Of a DNA stretch of 64,000 bases, positions 58,271 to 64,000 are shown one piece after another (the first letter of the stretch is position 1; each line of letters opens with the position of its first letter). Source of the stretch: Rhyacophila brunnea (lineage: Eukaryota; Arthropoda; Insecta; Trichoptera; Rhyacophilidae); the NCBI GenBank assembly GCA_022495005.1, contig JAGYXB010000964.1, positions 62,001 through 126,000 of the forward strand, in the 5' to 3' direction. The translations under genes were made by a program, and so were the position numbers. The notes under the pieces are model-generated. The model was not told the origin of the DNA, searched no databases, and was given only the letters and a program-made list of their open reading frames with translations.

Positions 58271-58530
58271 ACTGTAAGTATTAATATTATTAATCGTGCT
58301 ATGTGAAAATCTATGGCGGTCTTAAAATGATAATTCATATTTATTACACATGGAATATAGCACAAGTAGCCACGGACTCACAGTCCGCCAGGCTTATAAA
58401 TATGGACATTTAAGATGTTTCTAGATATATTGAAATCACTATATTAATTGGTCTTCCTATTTATTATTATTGATATATATTTCCTTAATGATTCATATTA
58501 TAAACAATACAAAATAATCTTGATCATTTA

Positions 58531-58540
58531 TTATATATAC
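58531..58540 (+). promoter_or_regulatory. Putative TATA box of the acidic secreted-protein gene
   Basis: TTATATATAC lies about 80 nt before the ATG at 58616; a start near 58565 would leave a leader of about 50 nt. AT-rich surroundings make this weak evidence. Confidence 0.4.
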
Positions 58541-58615
58541 GAGTGAAATGTAATCACATCGCTTTATTGTGTCTCATGTTAAGTTGGTCACTGTGTGTTT
58601 TTCTTCCTAACCAAA

Positions 58616-61600
58616 ATGAAGGCTGTATTAGTGTTTCTGGCCGTAAGTAAATAAATTATTTTATTAGGACAGTGGTAAAAAAATGGTGTGTGTACTTATG
58701 TACGCGCGTTAGATGTTATACTTCTTTGGCGTAACAAAACAAAAAACTCATCTTTGCCATACAGCGGTTATAATCGACTCAAAACTGCCCATGCTGAATT
58801 AATAAAAAATTACATTTTATTGGCGTGTTATTATAATTATATTCATTTCGGTCTCAAGGGTATTTTATCGATATAGGTACCATCAGCAATAATATTATGT
58901 ATGCGAATAAATAATATCATTGCAGAATGTACCTACTTTGGAAGAAAATAATCTCAAAACCTGTGTTTGAAAAATTTAGCAAACCGCTATTTCGGCCATT
59001 TTTGCTTAAACAGATAACTTTATTACTATTTTCGTTAACAATAATAATTTATTACAAATCAAAAGTAAAACATAGCCTATTTAATGGTTTAACTGAAACG
59101 TGATATTGGCTTTTGTGATGACTGATGAAACATAATAATTATTATCGCCTTCAATTATTATAAACCGCTAATAAATAAATTGACATGGGATATGGGACAA
59201 AATATTATTCAAAACTGTAAAAATATGTATTTTTGTGTATGACGTGTCTAAATATTGTAAATTTACAACATACCATTGTTTGAATTATTTACCAACTCAA
59301 TATTCACAAAATTTATTTATTTATTGATATATAATTTTACTCATAAAAAATAATTACATAAATAAAGCCTCAAATCTTAATGAATAATCATAATAATAAA
59401 TTGTGTTGCATCGACGCGCTACTTTCATCACACGCCAAAAATACACTTTGATCTGTTTTCCCAAACGCGCCAAAAGAAGTATAACTTCAAAAATTTTATA
59501 TATTATTACTAGCTGCATGTTACTAAGTTAATATCATCAGTATTTTTGTTTACACCCTATTTTTAGGTCAAAGAAAAAACATACAATAAAAAAAATATAA
59601 TCCATTTGAGTAGTTTTTTGCGACCCGGGTTTCGCCTAATTCTAATACATTGCTATCGTTTTTCCAGGATTGACTTATTTTAGACCTTTTAAATATTGTA
59701 TTATTATTGATTAATATCTAATGATCTATTATTAAAATTTTACTACGCCTATTGATTGTATTATTTTATTGATAGAGTTTTACAAACACTTCAACTATTT
59801 ATAATTTGTTTGTTAATTTTTTTATTGTGATCTTAGAATTATCAGATAGGTGATAAAGTTTTTCCTACTTAAGTGTATTAATTTATTAGTAAGTATATAA
59901 GTTATAATTAACTGCTCTCACGTGGTATAGTTTCCAATCCTGATATTCTGGAACTGGTGCTCACCAGGCACCAATAGCGAGGGCTGTGCGGCTGGTCAAT
60001 GCACTCCCTAGAGATGTAGACATTTTCAACGGTGCATTATATATTATATATTATGTTTTTAAATTTTTTGTTTTGTTTTTTTTCTCTATCTTGTTTTATT
60101 TCTAGTTGATTTACCTGTACTTTTTATTCTAAATGTCATGTTATGAACGTCTTGAATTAATAATTTGTTATTTGCTCAATGTGCTTTTTTTAAACAAATA
60201 AATAATTCTTGGTGACAGCAATAACAACTATGGCACCGCGCTGTGTGCATGGCAGGGGTGATGGACCACCTCATCCAAGGGCAGAAAAACGCATTCTTTT
60301 TTTATTAATTTAATGTGGCGTATGGAGATAACCAGTTTGAATATTGACCATTGGACTTCTCAGTTCTTACCAGACCCGGTGGTTTTGCCTCCAAGCTCTG
60401 TCAGCTTGGCCTAATAGAATCTCCGACTTGCTTATGTGGCGAATTCCAGCATGCCGATCACAACCTCTGGGAGTGTCTCAATATGTCGGTTGAGAGGGAA
60501 GAGCTTCTCAAGTTGGTCCAACTCTCAGTTGGACCGGTCGGTCATTTTTACTTAGTATCTACGAGGGAAAATTTCTCAGCTTTTAAAAAGTTTGCGGCAT
60601 TTTACGGCGAGCGAGAAGGTCTTTTCTCATCGAGAATTGACCGTAATACATTATATCGAAGTAGGGATCACGCCAACCAAGGTCTTGGGAAGTTGCTCCT
60701 GGGACACTTTCGGTACAAATTTTAAGAACGCCTGACGTTCGTTACGCCACAGTATACGCCTGCATAACGGGTGTGCAGACTCCGACAAAATTTTATGTAA
60801 ACCTATTATTTATACAATGTCACATTACCAATACAATTATTGATCATTCGACAAAAATATTTTCAGGTGGCAATACTGTCGGTCGTTTCAGCAGCTCGGT
60901 ACGATGGCGTGAAAGGTCACAGGAAGTTGATTCGAATTCCAGAAACAACGCCAGCGGCAATCGAAATTACCACCGCACAAGAAGAGATTATCGCAGAAAC
61001 GGAAAGAGTAATCGTGGCTGAAGAGACTAAGAGTCTGGTGGCTGAGCAAGAGGAAGAAGTTCAGGAGGAAACAGCCACTCAGCAGCAAAAAGAGATCAAA
61101 GAGGACAGCAGTTCGGCAGTCGTGCAACAAAAAGAAGACCAGCATGTATACCGTAAGTATTGAATCAACATGATTGATTAATGTTGCACTATCAGCAAAA
61201 TCTAATATTCGAGCCGGTATCCTCGGTCGTAATGATTGACAGATTACTCTGAGCAATGTTTGCTCTTAGATAATCGGATTCCTTTAGACATTCTAAGAGC
61301 AACGTTTACATTCACATACCTACACTACATTTCATCATAAAACATATCTCTTGATAATGGCCTCTGCAACGAGCCCGAAACGTCGAGTAAAGAAGGAAGA
61401 AGGAGACACGGTGAAAACCCAAGAATATACTACGATGATTGATTAAAATTTTAATTATTTGATTTGCATCATATATGAAGGAACCATCTCACAAAATTTA
61501 GAATTCTCTTCTATGATTTATAACTTATCGGAAATGGAACAACTGGGCGCCAGGACAATTGGGCGCTGCATTATCGAATGTAATAAGTATGCCTTCTTTA

Positions 61601-62934
61601 CTATTTTATACATAAAGTAGAAGAGGAATTTTAATCAGTTTATATCTACAACTTCGTAGTTTTAATTCATTTTGCTTGTAACTTAATGTTTTTTTATTGC
61701 GGATTGATATAATAATTAAAATATAAATATTAAATATAATATATAATATATTTAAAATTACCAACCTATAATTCACGAACGTCTATTTATTTTAAAATTT
61801 CATTCGATTGCGTGGCGCCCAGTAAGTTGTCCTGGCGCCGAATCGTCCTAAGCCCAACCTATTATTACTACAAATTATAGAGAAATTTAACAATTAACTA
61901 GTGTTACCAAATATCATAATGCCTAAATCCCCCATCAAAAATCCTTAAATCGACAGAGTTGAGAGTATAATGATAATATTATTGTAACGGTAAATGAGTC
62001 AAGGCTAGACCAGAATGCACAGCGAAACAGAAAAAGAAAGTTACCGTAGTCTGTTTCTCGGCGGACGGAAGGGTCGAGTAGGTAGTACAACCAGTCGGCT
62101 ACCTACCCCCGTTGAGCCCTTACGTCGCCTCTAAATTCGATTCGCTACCTTTTTCGCGCCAAAGCCTACGATTACAAATGTTATTATAATTAATTGTTTC
62201 CTGTAAAGCGAAATATACTTACGTAATGTCCCTGAATCAGTGTTTTCAATAAGTGTAAAAGTATAAATCAACACCCTCCGTAAACCCATACCTATCACTA
62301 GGTACTATAATATCATATGAGCATAAAGGATCCGTCCGAAGATTGTGGTCATAATTTAATCCCTGCATGAGAATAGCGAATGCTGTGTCAGTTGGTGACA
62401 CTGTCACGGAATGGTTCGGTGTCAGATAGGGTTATGTCCTTGTTCCGTTTCTCTTAATCTTCATACTACAAACGTATAGTTCTGATCTCTCCTGATTAGC
62501 AACGGGAAAAACATCAAGAGTGTCAATAGCAACATTCAACTCGATATGGAGTGTTTGTTACCTGCCCCTCTGCGGGCCCCCAGACTAGAGCCCTGTCAGC
62601 CCCCCTTTGTGGGGGTCATGCCGGGTATGCAGTAATGTTACTTTAAGCATAACTAGAAGATAAGAGAGCGGACCAAGGAGTTTCTATGGTATACGATATA
62701 TTATTGTTTTATTTCAATTATTAATAATCAAATCCCTTGTATTTTTAAGATCATATCCACAAAGATATGCCAGTACATGGACAAGAAGAACAAGTTCTAG
62801 AAGTAGCAGTTTTTGGTGAAGGTGAATATGAAGATGAAGATGAAGACGAACCTCCGGTACAACGACCTACCCGACATCTGCTTATGGCCAAGATGGGCTC
62901 AAATTTGGGTGGAGTTTTCATTGATGAATTCTAA
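58616..62934 (+). CDS. Secreted Glu-rich acidic protein, three exons
   Basis: Exon 1 (58616-58642) encodes MKAVLVFLA with donor GTAAGT. Exon 2 (60867-61152) follows acceptor ATTTTCAG and ends in donor GTAAGT. Exon 3 (62750-62934) follows acceptor TTTTTAAG and ends in TAA. Phases are 0 and 1 and join without a stop, giving 165 residues. Signal peptide: residues 1 to about 19 (VLVFLAVAILSVVSAA), split by the first intron. Mature: basic GVKGHRKLIRIPE start, a Glu/Gln-rich region (residues about 40-105, likely helical or coiled), HHIHKD at the exon 2/3 junction, acidic EYEDEDEDEP, then RPTRHLLMAKMG and a conserved-looking SNLGGVFIDEF end. No cysteines. Family not recognised; an extracellular or salivary protein is plausible. 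Introns of 2.2 and 1.6 kb hold LINE pieces, a MITE and a hammerhead-like motif. Exon 2 alone looks like a truncated frame; it makes sense only with splicing. GTAAAC one base after the stop could be a 3' UTR donor. Confidence 0.8.
59600..59860 (+). repeat. Dispersed repeat in intron 1 of the acidic gene
   Basis: CCATTTGAGTAGTTTTTTGC and 59649-59790 match parts of 51237-51665, the second in inverse orientation. Non-coding. Confidence 0.55.
59945..60207 (+). pseudogene. C-terminal end and 3' UTR of a non-LTR retrotransposon
   Basis: The frame at about 59960 reads HQAPIARAVRLVNALPRDVD IFN, like the end of Jockey/R1-type RT proteins (SP..R..RL.N..P..DIF), then a T-rich 3' UTR ending TATGAACGTCTTGAATTAAT..AACAAATAAATAA. 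The same tail ends 20310-20875 and 34565-35025. It lies in intron 1 of the acidic gene. Confidence 0.55.
60320..60725 (+). pseudogene. LINE C-terminal zinc-finger-like fragment
   Basis: An open frame of 124 codons with GFASKLCQLGLIESPTCLCG then H..N..EC: the spacing L..LGL..SP.C.CG......H.LWEC is the C-terminal Cys/His motif of R1/Jockey-type non-LTR proteins. Upstream the frame is broken at about 60350 (TSQFL in another frame). It sits 140 bp before exon 2 of the acidic gene and has no splice link to it, so I treat it as retrotransposon residue and not as host exon. Confidence 0.6.
61344..61392 (+). ncRNA. Hammerhead-ribozyme-like motif (degenerate)
   Basis: TTGATAATGG, then a helix GGCCTC / GAGCCC closed by TGCAAC, then GAAAC followed by GTC. 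This is the hammerhead order CUGANGA - stem II - GAAA - stem - NUH, with two core differences (C to T at the first core base and G to A in the GA). Such motifs are known in Penelope-like and other retroelements. No neighbouring element could be identified, and self-cleavage is doubtful because of the core changes. Confidence 0.35.
61536..61855. mobile_element. GGCGCC-rich TIR MITE, copy 2
   Basis: 320 bp in intron 2 of the acidic gene. Ends carry complementary CTGGGCGCCAGGACAA / TTGTCCTGGCGCCGAATCG blocks over about 45 bp with one small gap. The AT-rich middle resembles 24277-24656. Confidence 0.75.
62363..62690 (+). pseudogene. Rearranged LINE RT fragment in intron 2
   Basis: CCTGCATGAGAATAGCGAAT onward matches 17580-17700 of the 16.7 kb LINE (motif B region, GTTCGGTGTCAGATAGGGTT). 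Then TGATTAGCAACGGG.AAAACAT matches 17938 on, AACATTCAACTCGATATGGA matches 18035 on, and AGATAAGAGAGCGGACCAAG matches 18250 on. A GC-rich hairpin stretch (62560-62625) is interposed. Heavy internal deletion. Confidence 0.75.
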
Positions 62935-63299
62935 GGTAAACTATTATAGCTGAGAAAATTGTTTTATTATATAATTTTACACTATCAAAAATAAGCCTAA
63001 AATACACAAATGTCTTTTGCGCTGTTCCATTAAATTTTTTAAACACTATTTTGAAAGCGATAAAAAAATAACAAAACAAACAAAAAAGGAGTTGCTGTTA
63101 TTTGTGCTTATTAAATTTACATTGTTATGGTTCATATTTACGAAAGTTAATATGAATTAGATAGTTTTAGAATACATTTTGACCATTTAGATTACTTATT
63201 ATTATTATTATTATTATATTAATGTGAAAATAATACTTTTAGATATTTACGCAAAATATTTTGATATAAGCCTGTTTACCGGAAGCCAGACAGGAACAG

Positions 63300-64000
63300 T
63301 GGCAATTTTCATATGCAATATCGGCAAAATTCATGAATTTAAGAATGATAACCTAACTAGGGATTGCAATACCGAATGAAAATGTCAATAAGGTTTTTCA
63401 GTATTTCTTATTGAATACCGGTATTAATACCGGTATTTCTTAAATTAAAAAAAAACAGAAGTAGGCGCTTTTCAATAAAATATAGCTATTAAAATCTTTT
63501 AAAAATATTATTTTATAGCAAAAACCTACATACCTACCAACATTTATTATGTTGACATTTAAAATGATATGTATTGATCATAATTATTATAGAACTAGTG
63601 ATTTTTTACAAATAATTTGAATTTATTTATTGATAATTTTAACAAAAGCTCGCAAAAGTTCATCAAGTGCAAATAAGTCCGGCTGCAGGAAAAGCTTCTT
63701 AAATTCAACGCTTGTACAGTCATCAATAATTATTATAGAATAATTGAACATTTTTGTCATGGATATTTTCTATTTCATAATAATATTATAGTAATTCATT
63801 GCGACAATTACTTGTCTTATATAAATATATTTGATGATTTTTTTTTTATTATTTTTTCACCTCTGTTGGATACACTCAATATATTTTCATTTTAGCAGCA
63901 CATAACCTAACCTAACTTAACAAATAAATCAGTATATCGGCTATTTTCAAAATTTATTTGCCGCTGGCTTTTACTAAACAGACAAGAACCAATATATTTA
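63300..64000 (+). repeat. (AACCT)n-core repeat split by a hAT element, runs off the window
   Basis: 63300-63357 (CGGCAAAATTCATGAATTTAA, ATGATAACCTAAC) and 63902-64000 (AACCTAACCTAACTTAAC, AGTATATCGGCTATTTTC) are the two halves of the element seen whole at 39765-40165. Confidence 0.65.
63358..63901. mobile_element. TAGGGATTGCAATACC hAT element, 3' end lost
   Basis: Starts TAGGGATTGCAATACCGAAT and carries ACCGGTATT repeats and interior blocks shared with 56242-56860 (ACATTTATTATGTT, AATTCAT.GCGACAATT, TTTTAGTAGC/TTTTAGCAGC). No right terminus; the sequence returns to AACCTAAC directly. The junction AACCTAAC on both sides may be an 8-bp duplication or simply the telomere-like repeat. Confidence 0.65.

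Noticed and set aside
60888..61256. 122-codon minus-strand frame
   Set aside because: It is the antisense of exon 2 of the acidic secreted gene; the plus-strand exon has splice sites and continues in frame to exons 1 and 3.

Overview
This window looks like one piece of an AT-rich insect chromosome. The evidence is short spliced genes with GT-AG introns and TATA boxes, (AACCT)n stretches that match the insect TTAGG telomere unit, and a dense mix of Helitron, hAT, TTAA-flanked, non-LTR and tRNA-derived SINE repeats. The repeat style suggests a hemipteran, perhaps an aphid relative, but no gene here proves that. No bacterial-type operon, CRISPR array, rRNA or stand-alone tRNA was seen.

Host genes are few and small. 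I assembled three spliced genes for secreted proteins by joining short first exons, which start a signal peptide, to downstream exons. They are a Gly/Tyr-rich protein of 82 residues (+, 21362-33249, one 11.6 kb intron), a Ser/Thr/Asn-rich then Gly/Tyr-rich protein of 162 residues (-, 40362-37999) and a Glu-rich acidic protein of 165 residues (+, 58616-62934, three exons). In all three the first intron falls in phase 0 inside the signal peptide. None has recognisable enzymatic domains or cysteines in the mature part. They could be salivary, cuticular, silk or gland proteins; the sequence alone does not decide.

Most of the rest is mobile DNA. 0-16 kb holds hAT-type MITEs, several with 8-bp target duplications, a TTAA-flanked 864-bp palindrome and an LTR-like repeat. 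16.7-18.6 kb is a 5'-truncated non-LTR retrotransposon with a nearly complete reverse transcriptase broken by two frameshifts. 20-35 kb is the first gene, its introns filled with repeats. 36-50 kb contains the minus-strand gene, more MITEs and 3' fragments of non-LTR elements. 52.1-57.4 kb is a degenerate autonomous Helitron that carries a 216-bp MITE and a hAT element, the latter itself interrupted by a second hAT element. 58.6-62.9 kb is the acidic secreted-protein gene, with transposon debris in its introns.

The clearest novel observations are the nested transposon stack with three readable insertion events, the three split-signal-peptide genes, a tandem dimer of non-LTR 3' ends, several large palindromes, and a hammerhead-like motif in an intron. 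All calls come from reading the sequence; no database search was run.
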